From: a virus
Direction: 5' to 3' (one strand)
IMG/VR virus record: IMGVR_UViG_3300017971_000027
Coordinates: 1 to 64,000 of that record
Length of the DNA: 64,000 bases
The notes beneath the pieces are model-generated. The model was not told the DNA's origin. It made no database searches and worked only from the letters and a program-made list of their open reading frames with translations. The number at the start of each line of letters is the position of its first letter. The stretch's first letter is position 1. The position numbers were made by a program, and so were the translations under genes. Of this stretch, positions 33,518-41,258 are shown in pieces.

Positions 33518-33598
33518 GTACACTGAGTGTACGTCATTATTGTATACGACTGTATACATTTTGTATACACTTTGCCGTAACCTGTTGATTAGCAACAG
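33518..33598. repeat. Cluster of palindromes and hairpins
   Basis: Contains the perfect hairpin gtacac-tga-gtgtac (33518-33532), three copies of TGTATAC (33541-33569) and the hairpin ctgttg-attag-caacag (33582-33598). No gene is evident between 32,870 and 33,940; the region looks like a control or origin region. Confidence 0.6.
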
Positions 33599-33941
33599 TT
33601 AGCAGATATGTGGCAGATATAGGAACCATTGCTTTTTGAAACGACTGCTCAGATGTTTGTCTGAATCGTTCCGATCTTTTCCCTGTTCCGGTAGCTTGGA
33701 TTGTGGTTACCATTTCCCGTCAGGCTTTCGAGAATCGTTTCTAACGGACGGGATTACTCTGGACGACTCTCGGGTAGGGTACCACCTTGGTCGGGCCTTA
33801 GAAGCGAAATTTGGAGGCCTCTGGTTGGTTCTGGTTGACCTTGGACTGTTGGTGATGCTGATGCTGGCTCGAAAGGCGGTAAAATTGGCGTGTAACGGGC
33901 GAAGTGATCGTGGGGCAGGTCTTGGTATACCTTGGATATAA

Positions 33942-33976
33942 AAAAGGCCCCCTGAACGTTGTACTGTCCAGAGGGC
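33942..33976 (-). terminator. Rho-independent terminator
   Basis: On the minus strand GGCCCTCTG...CAGGGGGCC (one G-U) is followed by TTTTTT. It lies 16 nt after the stop of the gene at 33992 and ends the leftward early operon set. Confidence 0.85.
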
Positions 33977-33991
33977 CGAGCCTGATGCCGG

Positions 33992-34390
33992 TTACAGGGA
34001 CTGTTGCCTTTTGATGCTGCCCATCCACCGGTTGGCGAATGTTGCGAGGTCTTTCTGAAGTTTCGGGCGGACGAGCGTTTTGCCGTTGTCGAACTGGACT
34101 GCGACTTGATACATACCGAGGCTGTCCTGCCGGTACGTCATCGGGTAGACTTCGCCGTTGAGGTCTGCCAGCAGGAACGTCATATCAGGGTCGCTCATGA
34201 GGTCGCCGTTCTGTTCGAAGTAGTGGGTGACGCTGTAGACTTTGCCGAGGGGCGTTTGGGTCAGCAGGTGGACTGAGACCGGCATGTAGGTACCGTTGCT
34301 GTTGTCGACCTTCCGGCCTTCGCCGTACTCGGTGATACCTGCGATTAGTTTCTGGAAAGTCTTGGTTGCGGTCTTGCTCAAGCTTTTCAT
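33992..34390 (-). CDS. Hypothetical protein, DUF6908-like
   Basis: A 132-residue protein with THYFEQNGDLMSDPDMTFL and YPMTYRQDSLGMYQ. These match my memory of the DUF6908 family found in phages and plasmids, function unknown. It has its own promoter upstream and a strong terminator downstream, so it is a single-gene unit. Confidence 0.7.
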   Translation of the reverse strand: MKSLSKTATKTFQKLIAGITEYGEGRKVDNSNGTYMPVSVHLLTQTPLGKVYSVTHYFEQNGDLMSDPDMTFLLADLNGEVYPMTYRQDSLGMYQVAVQFDNGKTLVRPKLQKDLATFANRWMGSIKRQQSL

Positions 34391-34433
34391 TCTGTCTTCT
34401 CCTTGGCCGTTGTTGCGTTTGCCTGTTGATGGT

Positions 34434-34463
34434 AATATAGCATACTTGGCTATGATTTGTCAA
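34434..34463 (-). promoter_or_regulatory. Sigma70-type promoter
   Basis: TTGACA (34458-34463), 18-nt spacer, TATATT (34434-34439) on the minus strand, upstream of the gene at 33992-34390. Confidence 0.72.
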
Positions 34464-34741
34464 CCCCCTTGTCGAAGGCAAAAGAATGGCCCCCGAGTCG
34501 ATGTTGAACCCGAGGGCCGAGGTTGTTCTTGATCGGCCTCGATCTGCACGTCCTCAACAGTCCATGAAAGATCGGCGTAGGTCTGCTCTTCCTGCTCGAG
34601 TTCGAGCATCTCTTTCCAGAGGTCGTTGCGGACTGCTCGGAGAGTGTTATCTTTTGTGGTGGGATCGACTTCGTTGTCGATAACCGTGTCGAGGGTTTCT
34701 GCCAGCTTGCCAATTCTTTCTGCGAGTGTCGTTGCGTCCAT
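34460..34741 (-). CDS. Hypothetical helical protein
   Basis: A 93-residue acidic protein (AERIGKLAETLDTVIDNEV) with AAGGAGG before the ATG. The last 25 codons run through a terminator-like hairpin at 34488-34521, so the true end may be encoded by DNA selected partly for RNA structure. Confidence 0.65.
   Translation of the reverse strand: MDATTLAERIGKLAETLDTVIDNEVDPTTKDNTLRAVRNDLWKEMLELEQEEQTYADLSWTVEDVQIEADQEQPRPSGSTSTRGPFFCLRQGG
34488..34521 (-). terminator. Terminator-like hairpin overlapping gene end
   Basis: Minus strand GGCCCTCGGG...CTCGGGGGCC with ATTCTTTT after it. The stem is nearly the same as that of the terminator at 33942-33976 and the hairpin at 36308-36336, so this phage reuses one hairpin type. 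Confidence 0.6.
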
Positions 34742-34786
34742 GATCGTGCCTCCTTAACTGCGGGTTTCGGTTACTGACTCTGACAT

Positions 34787-34816
34787 ACTATACCACAAGT
34801 CACTACCAAAAGCCAA
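34787..34816 (-). promoter_or_regulatory. Sigma70-type promoter
   Basis: TTGGCT (34811-34816), 18-nt spacer ending TTGTGG, TATAGT (34787-34792) on the minus strand, before the gene at 34460-34741. Confidence 0.68.
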
Positions 34817-34841
34817 GAACTTTTTCGATTGAATGCCACGG

Positions 34842-35207
34842 CTATCCCTCGGGCTGGTCGAGTTTTGGTAGTTCGTCGATGAGCCTGTCCACCAGCTTGT
34901 CGGACGGCATGACTTCGTCAACCTGAATTTCTTGCCGGTTAGCCTTCAGGTTGCTTTCAGTCCTGTGAATTTCCCATACCGTCATGATGTTATACATGAA
35001 CTCGCAGAGCTGGTCATCTGCCATAACGGTATCTGGACTAAGGTCGTCAATGCTGATGCCATTTTCGAAAACAACCATAATGTCGGCGTCTGCATAGACC
35101 ACCGCCTCGAGTATCCGGTTGTTTATTTGCTGCTTGAACGACCAGACCTGCAAAACGAGGTCGGCTACGGGAATGTTGTAATTGGTACGTTCGATTTTAG
35201 CTTCCAT
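34842..35207 (-). CDS. Hypothetical protein
   Basis: A 121-residue acidic protein from the ATG at 35207 (AAGGAGAATCACA upstream). Alpha/beta character (VVYADADIMVVFENGISIDD). First of a leftward run of small genes from about 36.2 kb; function unknown. Confidence 0.7.
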   Translation of the reverse strand: MEAKIERTNYNIPVADLVLQVWSFKQQINNRILEAVVYADADIMVVFENGISIDDLSPDTVMADDQLCEFMYNIMTVWEIHRTESNLKANRQEIQVDEVMPSDKLVDRLIDELPKLDQPEG

Positions 35208-35226
35208 TGTGATTCTCCTTCGTTCG

Positions 35227-35472
35227 TTAGCAACTTCCTGCACAATCATACTTCAGGCCTTCGGATGAACTCGCGATTTTGCTGATTAAACTGAACAGCC
35301 TCTCGACACGCTCATAATCGCCGTCACGAGCGTTGTCGTCATCGATACGAGCCTGAATAGCGGTAGCCGTATTCCACATCCTGTCGACAATCGTACTGAG
35401 CTGGCTGAGTTGCTCTTGAGCATCATCCGCAGCTTTCCATAATTGGCTAATACGTTCACTTTGCGTTGCCAT
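35227..35472 (-). CDS. Hypothetical coiled-coil protein
   Basis: An 81-residue helical protein (ERISQLWKAADDAQEQLSQL) from the ATG at 35472 behind GGAGGG. It ends DCAGSC. No family recognised. Confidence 0.65.
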   Translation of the reverse strand: MATQSERISQLWKAADDAQEQLSQLSTIVDRMWNTATAIQARIDDDNARDGDYERVERLFSLISKIASSSEGLKYDCAGSC

Positions 35473-35486
35473 GATCTTACCCTCCA

Positions 35487-35750
35487 TTAGCAGATGGCCT
35501 CGTCTCGGGTCTCTGCCCGTTTCCGATGCAGTGCATACTGCCAGACCGAATCCCAGTGCCTTTCGTTGTCCCTGAGTGCCATGTAGATTGCATCGCCCAG
35601 CTCGATGGTCTCGTTTTCCAGCATGTCGTTTATCACGTTCGTGTAGTGGGACGACTTGACAGATGCCTCTTCCATGAGCTGGTCCGGTGTCATGTGGCCC
35701 GTCTCGATGACCATGTCGAGCAGGTCGATTTCATGTTGGGTTAGTACCAT
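35487..35750 (-). CDS. Hypothetical winged-helix-like protein
   Basis: An 87-residue protein whose first 60 residues (QHEIDLLDMVIETGHMTPDQ, then SHYTNVINDMLE) have the helix spacing of a small winged-helix domain. That is a shape-based guess. Confidence 0.6.
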   Translation of the reverse strand: MVLTQHEIDLLDMVIETGHMTPDQLMEEASVKSSHYTNVINDMLENETIELGDAIYMALRDNERHWDSVWQYALHRKRAETRDEAIC

Positions 35751-35762
35751 CGTTCTTGTCTC

Positions 35763-35954
35763 CTATAGCACGTTCGAGAAACCAACTGCGACTACTTTGT
35801 ACTTGCAGATGACGGTGTCTGATTTGCCCCACTTGTTCCTGACGATGTTCTTGGCGTACCTGTCGGCCTTAGCTTCGGACAGGAACGTCTTGGTAACTTC
35901 ACCATCTCTCACATCCACGTATTCGATTTCCCATCTGACTCCTAGCTCGGCCAT
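35763..35954 (-). CDS. Hypothetical protein
   Basis: A 63-residue protein (RWEIEYVDVRDGEVTKTFLS, then KADRYAKNIVRNKWG). Strand-strand-helix layout. Function unknown. Confidence 0.62.
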   Translation of the reverse strand: MAELGVRWEIEYVDVRDGEVTKTFLSEAKADRYAKNIVRNKWGKSDTVICKYKVVAVGFSNVL

Positions 35955-35957
35955 TAC

Positions 35958-36224
35958 TTAGCCCTCCACTTCGGTATATGCGTTCTTGCGTTTGCCAGAG
36001 TATGCGTTCATGTCCATTTCGAGGTGGTCAGCCTTACACCATACGCCGGTCGCCCGTTCGAGGTTATACACATAAGGGCGTACCATAATGCCGACCAAAA
36101 AGTGGGCCTTCATCTTGCCATCTTTCCCCTCAAAAACATCACGGGCCAGAACGATAGCGCGTCTGCCACCAAACAGCCCGTCGAGGTCTTCCTTGATTAC
36201 TACCTGTTCTCCGATGTCGTACAT
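35958..36224 (-). CDS. Hypothetical protein
   Basis: An 88-residue beta-rich protein (YDIGEQVVIKEDLDGLFGG). The start resembles small SH3-like barrels (Y-x-x-G-E-x-V-V). Function unknown. Confidence 0.62.
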   Translation of the reverse strand: MYDIGEQVVIKEDLDGLFGGRRAIVLARDVFEGKDGKMKAHFLVGIMVRPYVYNLERATGVWCKADHLEMDMNAYSGKRKNAYTEVEG

Positions 36225-36235
36225 TGTATAGTATC

Positions 36236-36301
36236 CTATGTTGCCTCGCTGTTAATCCGTTCGATGTTGACCTTGACTATCTCTGGCATGTCGTATCTCA
36301 T
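36236..36301 (-). CDS. Possible 21-residue peptide
   Basis: ATG at 36301 opens MRYDMPEIVKVNIERINSEA and stops after one more residue. It fills the gap between two small genes and follows a hairpin. Ribosome site is weak, so this is tentative. Confidence 0.3.
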   Translation of the reverse strand: MRYDMPEIVKVNIERINSEAT

Positions 36302-36307
36302 GAACCA

Positions 36308-36336
36308 ATGCCCCCGAGCACATGCCCGAGGGCGAC
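36308..36336 (-). other. Terminator-type hairpin without T run
   Basis: Minus strand GCCCTCGGG-CATGTG-CTCGGGGGC, the same stem type as the terminators at 33942 and 34488, but no T run follows. It lies just after the stop of the gene at 36347. Confidence 0.5.
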
Positions 36337-36346
36337 CAATGCCACC

Positions 36347-36532
36347 CTAGCTTATGCGGGTAGCATCGACCTGAGTGTCGCCCAACTCGATCAGAACGCT
36401 CTGACCGAGGGCTACGTCTTTGGGATTGCAGACGTAGCGGAACGCTTTAGGCAGCCGATCAATATCGACCACCTGCGGGTCGGCGACCAGTTCGCCACCG
36501 ACGAAGTAGGAAATGAGGAAAGTCTTTTTCAT
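36347..36532 (-). CDS. Hypothetical protein
   Basis: A 61-residue protein from the ATG at 36532 (AGGAGGACATT upstream). It opens KKTFLISYFVGGELVADPQV. A promoter lies 55 nt upstream. Function unknown. Confidence 0.65.
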   Translation of the reverse strand: MKKTFLISYFVGGELVADPQVVDIDRLPKAFRYVCNPKDVALGQSVLIELGDTQVDATRIS

Positions 36533-36587
36533 AATGTCCTCCTTGCTTTCGGTCGGGAGCCAATCTCCCAACCACCTAACGATACAT

Positions 36588-36616
36588 ACTATACCACATC
36601 TCGGGCTGAAAGTCAA
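36588..36616 (-). promoter_or_regulatory. Sigma70-type promoter
   Basis: TTGACT (36611-36616), 17-nt spacer ending ATGTGG, TATAGT (36588-36593) on the minus strand. Confidence 0.75.
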
Positions 36617-36807
36617 GGAAAAAATGACAGCCATTTCGACCAATGTTTATAGGGGTTTTGTGAGGTGACGTCCATTTCGGCCTAATATAGCTGGCTAAAA
36701 TAGATCGCCACCTCGAAAAACCTGTTTCAACCTGTCCTGTCGGCCCTGTCGGAGCGGTTCTTTGTGGCAGGGGTTGGGGCGACTGCGTCGCATGGCCTCA
36801 TGCCGGC

Positions 36808-37530
36808 TTAGTCGTCGCCACGTCCCCTGTCACGCACTTCGATCATCAGGTCTCGGCAAACTATCCTCGGGTTGCAATATTGCCAGTCAGGCCGGTTGTC
36901 CAGAGCATCGAGAAGTTTGAAATAGACTTCCCGTGCCTCGTCGAGTGTCATATAGTATTTGGTTGCAAAGGGAGAATAGATACCGCCATTAGGCCCCAGT
37001 ATCTTATAGTCAAACTCGAGACTGCATACATCTGGACTCCTTTCGGTACAACCACGCCAGACATTAGCGTAATTCCCTATACCGTCAGTCATGACTAACC
37101 ACTCCTTGGCTTCAGCCGGTGCAGCGATGGCGTAGTAACCGACATCTAACAGGTAACGAGCCTTCTCTGTAGCTTCCTCTTTAGTGACCAGAACAGGCTT
37201 ATCACAAAAGGTTCCTGAGTCTGGTTTACTATATATAAGACTTCGTTTATGTGGCATTACGACAACCCATTTCTTCGCACTATCGGCCCACTCGAATATC
37301 GTCTTGCCGGTGATGTTGAAGACCAGATTGGCGACAGTTCCCCGTGCGTCCATAAGGTCTCTTTGCGATTCGCCGAACATGCCATATGCGCTCCGATCTA
37401 TGTCATTATAGACCTTGGCAAGATCGTGTAGGTCGAAAATTTTACACCCGACGATGATAAATGTTTCGTACAGCTCGATGGAATACTTGAGCCTGTCGCT
37501 CGAGTTGACTCGTGCAAGTAATCTCTGCAT
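36808..37530 (-). CDS. Hypothetical protein
   Basis: A 240-residue protein from the ATG at 37530 (AAGGAGCAAAGCA upstream). It has an N-terminal alpha/beta half and a C-terminal half with SLEFDYKILGPNGGIYSPFA and an Arg/Asp-rich end. No motif known to me. It follows the 475-residue gene by 30 nt. The 190 nt between 36617 and 36807 hold no gene. Confidence 0.7.
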   Translation of the reverse strand: MQRLLARVNSSDRLKYSIELYETFIIVGCKIFDLHDLAKVYNDIDRSAYGMFGESQRDLMDARGTVANLVFNITGKTIFEWADSAKKWVVVMPHKRSLIYSKPDSGTFCDKPVLVTKEEATEKARYLLDVGYYAIAAPAEAKEWLVMTDGIGNYANVWRGCTERSPDVCSLEFDYKILGPNGGIYSPFATKYYMTLDEAREVYFKLLDALDNRPDWQYCNPRIVCRDLMIEVRDRGRGDD

Positions 37531-37559
37531 TGCTTTGCTCCTTATCACTTTCGTTCCTG

Positions 37560-38987
37560 TTACCTTACCCTCGTTACCCTGTTGACCTTCGTGGTCTCTT
37601 CACCGTTATACATGTCATGCGCCTTGATGGTCAGCTTGACTCGGATAAATTCTTCTCGAGCATCGCCATCTTCGTCTGTCCATGCCGGTGCGTTGCTGGC
37701 GAACCACGTCAGCTTCTGGCCCTCTGGCGTTACCATCTTAACGAGCGTGGGGTCGCCCCATTCGCTGAAAGACCTCACAGTCGCCGTGTAAACGACTTTT
37801 ACGTCGACCTCGACCCTCTTACCCACCTCTCCGAAGAACGTGGACGCTGGGGCCGGTGAGGCGAGTTCTGAGGCTTTTCTGTCTGCACGTTTGACCGCCA
37901 TAGGCACCGAGGCGATAATCCCGAGCGTCCGGTCGGTCACCATACCGGCATCGGCGCAGGTGCGGACGTTGTGCAGGTAATCGTTCGACGCATCTTTCGA
38001 TATATCCGAAACCCACGCCTTGACCTTCTCGACACGCCCGTTCAATCTCGTGCGAGTTGCCTCGTCCAGAGCGTTGAATTCTTTGCCGAAGTCGAGCCAC
38101 CGTTTGCCGTTCGTGACAATATCCCACGCCTCGTACTTTGTAGCCTCGATGTTCTGGAAGGCGTCACTGGCTTTGTGGTAACCTTTAGTCTCGACGAGTA
38201 TGGTCGCAACCATCAGGAACCGGTCGAAGTCAACGGCGTCGATGTTGCACCCGCTGAAGTTGTAGTCCTCGAATTCAGTGAAATATCTTTCCAGACGGAG
38301 CAGTCTGCTCGCCGAGAATACCAGCGTTTCAGGAGAATGTCCGAGGAAATCTTTAAGGCAGGTCTTGCCGACTTGCTTGTACTCGCCGGTCTGCTCGTTG
38401 AAAAGCACATAAGTGTTCGAGCGTCGACGATTATGGCCGCAGTGTTCGCAGGTGTTGTCGGCTGTCCGGTATTCGATGGGGCATTCCCTGTTGGGAACCG
38501 TGTTAACTATGTTGCCAGCACCGCCGCCGGAAACATGGTCGATACGTGCGACGATTTCCCAACCCGCCACGACGATTGGCTCGGGGGTCGTGATGGTTAC
38601 TTCACGGCATGCTATGTAGACGACTGGTATCTGATAGAACCCGCAGTCGGCTACTCTGGCCAGTTCGTCGACAACATAATCGCCAGAGGTCTGGTAGTAT
38701 TCTACTTTGGTGATTTCGTCCGATACCGTGACCTGAATTTCTGGCAGTCCAAGTCGACGTGCTTTGCGGTTCAGGGTCTCGATACGATTGGCGAGGTAGG
38801 CCATACGCTCGACCGGCACCATGATAGTACGGGGCTGGTTCTGTTCATCTTCGTGGCAGTACGTGCAGATGACATCGCCGTTCTCGCCGTATTCATAATC
38901 GAGATCGGAAATGTCTTCGTGGCACTTGCTGCATTCTACTTTTGGTTCGGCGTGGTTGCCGTTTAGGTACTGCGTGAAGTCCGTCAT
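37560..38987 (-). CDS. Large zinc-binding phage protein with predicted OB-like C-terminus
   Basis: A 475-residue protein with three cysteine clusters: CSKCHED and CTYCHED near the N-terminus, then CEHCGHNRRRSNTYVLFNEQ followed by QVGKTCLKDFLG near residue 185. The C-terminal 100 residues are strand-rich (VDVKVVYTATVRSFSEWGD, WFASNAPAW, VKLTIKAHDMYNGEE) and look like a nucleic-acid-binding barrel. Proteins with this CxHCG...NTYV...VG..CL pattern are frequent in phages and plasmids. DNA binding is plausible; function unknown. Confidence 0.75.
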   Translation of the reverse strand: MTDFTQYLNGNHAEPKVECSKCHEDISDLDYEYGENGDVICTYCHEDEQNQPRTIMVPVERMAYLANRIETLNRKARRLGLPEIQVTVSDEITKVEYYQTSGDYVVDELARVADCGFYQIPVVYIACREVTITTPEPIVVAGWEIVARIDHVSGGGAGNIVNTVPNRECPIEYRTADNTCEHCGHNRRRSNTYVLFNEQTGEYKQVGKTCLKDFLGHSPETLVFSASRLLRLERYFTEFEDYNFSGCNIDAVDFDRFLMVATILVETKGYHKASDAFQNIEATKYEAWDIVTNGKRWLDFGKEFNALDEATRTRLNGRVEKVKAWVSDISKDASNDYLHNVRTCADAGMVTDRTLGIIASVPMAVKRADRKASELASPAPASTFFGEVGKRVEVDVKVVYTATVRSFSEWGDPTLVKMVTPEGQKLTWFASNAPAWTDEDGDAREEFIRVKLTIKAHDMYNGEETTKVNRVTRVR

Positions 38988-39028
38988 GGTCTGTCTCCGT
39001 GTTGCCTCTTCTCAACCTGTCTGTACTT

Positions 39029-39058
39029 AGTATACCACAAATCCACCCAGTTTGTCAA
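39029..39058 (-). promoter_or_regulatory. Sigma70-type promoter
   Basis: TTGACA (39053-39058) preceded by AACCTC, 18-nt spacer ending TTGTGG, TATACT (39029-39034) on the minus strand, 42 nt before the 475-residue gene. Confidence 0.82.
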
Positions 39059-39077
39059 GAGGTTTGTTAATACGTTT

Positions 39078-39122
39078 GACGGGCATCTCAAGGCCGACTC
39101 AAGAAGCCCCGAAATGCCCGTC
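39078..39122 (-). terminator. Terminator-like hairpin
   Basis: Perfect 9-bp repeat gacgggcat/atgcccgtc (39078-39086 with 39114-39122) between the stop of the gene at 39144 and the promoter at 39029-39058. The T run is poor, so efficiency is uncertain. Confidence 0.5.
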
Positions 39123-39143
39123 GGGTTGTGGAGGTATATCATG

Positions 39144-39473
39144 TTAGCTTGGCGGAATATCGAGCTGATGCACTCCGTTCTGGTAACCGTCCGTAATGAC
39201 CAGTTTGCCGGTCGAGCAGTTGTACACGAGCAGACCAGCGTCACCGTCTGGGCCGTTGCCGTATGGCAGGACACCAAGTCCACGGTTACCATCGATCTGT
39301 TCATGACAGTGACCGATCAGTCGGGCCATGCTGTAGTCCTCATCGCCTTCGCGCATCCGAGGAATTGCACCTCTGACCAACTCTATTGACCGACTCCCTG
39401 CGCCGTGCAGGTACATCTCGCACGGGGCATGTCCATACTTGCTCTCGACTCTCACTACCGCTCTGTCGCCCAT
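39144..39473 (-). CDS. Hypothetical protein
   Basis: A 109-residue protein (HGAGSRSIELVRGAIPRM, GDAGLLVYNCSTGKLVITD). Alpha/beta with no known motif; similar short proteins occur in phage early regions. Function unknown. Confidence 0.68.
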   Translation of the reverse strand: MGDRAVVRVESKYGHAPCEMYLHGAGSRSIELVRGAIPRMREGDEDYSMARLIGHCHEQIDGNRGLGVLPYGNGPDGDAGLLVYNCSTGKLVITDGYQNGVHQLDIPPS

Positions 39474-39503
39474 TGCATGTCTCCTTATGGTTTGCCGTAC
39501 ATC

Positions 39504-39812
39504 CTATATGCACGGAAGTTTCCAGTAACCTTTGCCAGCACCGCCCAGCACATCCATACATTTTATAGCTGCATCTCTGGCGTACTCGTTCCGACCGTCA
39601 ATGTTTGTGTTGGTCGCCATAGTGTCGAGCCAACATAGGCACAGTTGCGTGAACGCCTGTTGCAATGTCCGGTGCTTACCCTTCATTGCGAATGCGAAAT
39701 CATCCATGTCAGGTCTGCTCGACAGATTCACGAAGTCTGCCATAACATTCGCAACATCTTTCGGGTCGCTCAGGTCGACCGATACGTTCTCATACCATTT
39801 CTTGTCAGCCAT
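39504..39812 (-). CDS. Hypothetical helical protein
   Basis: A 102-residue protein from the ATG at 39812 (AAGGAGAATTGACA upstream), helical (DVANVMADFVNLSSRPDMDD). Function unknown. Confidence 0.66.
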   Translation of the reverse strand: MADKKWYENVSVDLSDPKDVANVMADFVNLSSRPDMDDFAFAMKGKHRTLQQAFTQLCLCWLDTMATNTNIDGRNEYARDAAIKCMDVLGGAGKGYWKLPCI

Positions 39813-40017
39813 TGTCAATTCTCCTTTCTTCAACAGACAGTTCATCTATGAACCGTTTCTGCCAGTGCGCAGATGCTTTGTTTGCCAGAAGCATAAACTC
39901 GTCATGTGGCAACATACCCTCATCCGATAGCGTCTCTAGGATGAAACGTACCTTTGCCCTGTATGCGTTCTTGGCTGCACGTTCGACCTGTTCTCCTGTC
40001 AGCGTTTCTATCATCAC
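39805..40017 (-). CDS. Hypothetical helical protein
   Basis: A 70-residue basic helical protein (GEQVERAAKNAYRAKVRFIL). It overlaps both neighbours by a few bases. Function unknown. Confidence 0.62.
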   Translation of the reverse strand: MMIETLTGEQVERAAKNAYRAKVRFILETLSDEGMLPHDEFMLLANKASAHWQKRFIDELSVEERRIDNG

Positions 40018-40208
40018 ACACCTTCCTTCCTACCGGCGAACAACGCCAGTTCTTCTGCTCCGACCTCGAACCGTTTGCCGGTCAGAGTGTCACGAAATAC
40101 GACTGCCTTGACCTGCCGACCGAGCTTCACGTACCCGATACGCTCGAGGTACATGTACTCGGAAAGGATTCTGTCAACCGCTCGGGCTGCTTCAAAGATG
40201 TTCAACAT
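40014..40208 (-). CDS. Hypothetical protein
   Basis: A 64-residue protein from the ATG at 40208 (AAGGAGACAGACT upstream). It opens MLNIFEAARAVDRILSEYMY and ends in a strand pair. Function unknown. Confidence 0.64.
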   Translation of the reverse strand: MLNIFEAARAVDRILSEYMYLERIGYVKLGRQVKAVVFRDTLTGKRFEVGAEELALFAGRKEGV

Positions 40209-40219
40209 AGTCTGTCTCC

Positions 40220-40669
40220 TTATGCTTCTTTGTAACCTGTTGCCAATGGCCCACGACGACCGCACATGATGCAGTAGCCGTCTGGGTCAGTATAAGCGTC
40301 ACAGTTCTTGTGCAGGTACCCTCGGATGGCCCTGTCGAAACTGAACTGGACGTATTCCCATCTGTCGGTACCGGAACCTGTGACCACGTCCGGTTCCCCG
40401 TCGACCGGTTCCAACATGCATTCAGGAACGGCCAGAAGATCCATACCGTACGAGTCGTGTCGGACAGCGATTGACCGTTCGACTGGGTACACCGGCAGAC
40501 CGTTCTCTTCGGCCATGTGGAAGTGTACCATCCACTTCTCGAAATGTATGCCACCTTTGTACGGGATGGCACCCAACCGTTCAACCAGAACTGCTTTGCC
40601 TTCGTGCTGAAGTTGCATCGGAATGTCTTTATATATGCTGACCGTCTGTCCTGTTTCGAGCACTGCCAT
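40220..40669 (-). CDS. Hypothetical protein
   Basis: A 149-residue protein from the ATG at 40669 (AAGGAGGCCAAGACA upstream). Beta-rich, with a CIMCGRRG pair near the C-terminus. Function unknown; it has its own promoter. Confidence 0.68.
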   Translation of the reverse strand: MAVLETGQTVSIYKDIPMQLQHEGKAVLVERLGAIPYKGGIHFEKWMVHFHMAEENGLPVYPVERSIAVRHDSYGMDLLAVPECMLEPVDGEPDVVTGSGTDRWEYVQFSFDRAIRGYLHKNCDAYTDPDGYCIMCGRRGPLATGYKEA

Positions 40670-40718
40670 TGTCTTGGCCTCCTTGTTGTTTCCGTTATTC
40701 CCAACCTGTCTGGCACCT

Positions 40719-40748
40719 AATATATCACAAACAGGTACCACTTGTCAA
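40719..40748 (-). promoter_or_regulatory. Sigma70-type promoter
   Basis: TTGACA (40743-40748), 18-nt spacer, TATATT (40719-40724) on the minus strand, before the gene at 40220-40669. Confidence 0.74.
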
Positions 40749-41006
40749 GGACTTTTTTCGCGCTTGTTTCAAGCAGGTTTTACAGTATGAACCAAACACT
40801 GCCTGATGCACGTCAAGTTCCAATGGATTACACGGTACGCTCACCCAGACATGAGCGTTATACCTCTGGACGTACCCGCCACGCTCATACTTCTTATTCT
40901 TCTCACAACCACACAGTGTAACTGTCTTGCCTGCTTCGTTCCGATAACATATGTGAGTCTTCGTGGACTCTTCGCCAATCCAGCATATGCGATATTCTGT
41001 AGCCAT
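40725..41006 (-). CDS. Hypothetical cysteine-containing protein
   Basis: A 93-residue protein from the ATG at 41006 (AAGGAG upstream). It has THICYRN, LCGCEK and YCKTCLKQA, enough cysteines and histidines for a metal site. First leftward gene after the divergent region. Confidence 0.66.
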   Translation of the reverse strand: MATEYRICWIGEESTKTHICYRNEAGKTVTLCGCEKNKKYERGGYVQRYNAHVWVSVPCNPLELDVHQAVFGSYCKTCLKQARKKSLTSGTCL

Positions 41007-41044
41007 TGTCATTCTCCTTCTGTTGATTGCCTCACTGTGATCCT

Positions 41045-41073
41045 AGTATACCACATCCAGACGGAAAAGTCAA
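41045..41073 (-). promoter_or_regulatory. Sigma70-type promoter (leftward)
   Basis: TTGACT (41068-41073), 17-nt spacer ending ATGTGG, TATACT (41045-41050) on the minus strand, feeding the leftward early genes. Confidence 0.76.
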
Positions 41074-41160
41074 GAACTTTTTTCACTTTCATTCTACTGG
41101 CCATTTTCAACCGTGGTTGAAAGCGTTGAAACCTAGGTTGAAACTTGCTTGTCCAGCACC

Positions 41161-41196
41161 TATCTTATATACTATCTTATATACTATCTAATATAC
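41161..41196. repeat. AT-rich 12-nt tandem repeat, three copies
   Basis: TATCTTATATAC twice and TATCTAATATAC once, head to tail. Such easily melted tracts are typical of replication starts. Confidence 0.85.
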
Positions 41197-41226
41197 TATA
41201 GTTATGTGCCAGCTAGGTGGGCCACC

Positions 41227-41258
41227 TGTCACACTGTCACACTGTCACACTGTCACAT
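41227..41258. repeat. 8-nt tandem repeat, four copies
   Basis: tgtcacac repeated three times and a fourth copy ending tgtcacat, head to tail. Confidence 0.9.

Noticed and set aside
33636-33941. Rightward ORF of 101 codons
   Set aside because: No ribosome site or promoter, odd composition, and it runs into a leftward terminator.
37971-38966. Rightward 331-codon ORF opposite the 475-residue gene
   Set aside because: Shadow in the antisense frame of a gene with clear cysteine motifs and promoter; no ribosome site.
41161-41258. CRISPR-like repeats
   Set aside because: Units are tandem without spacers and only 8-12 nt long.
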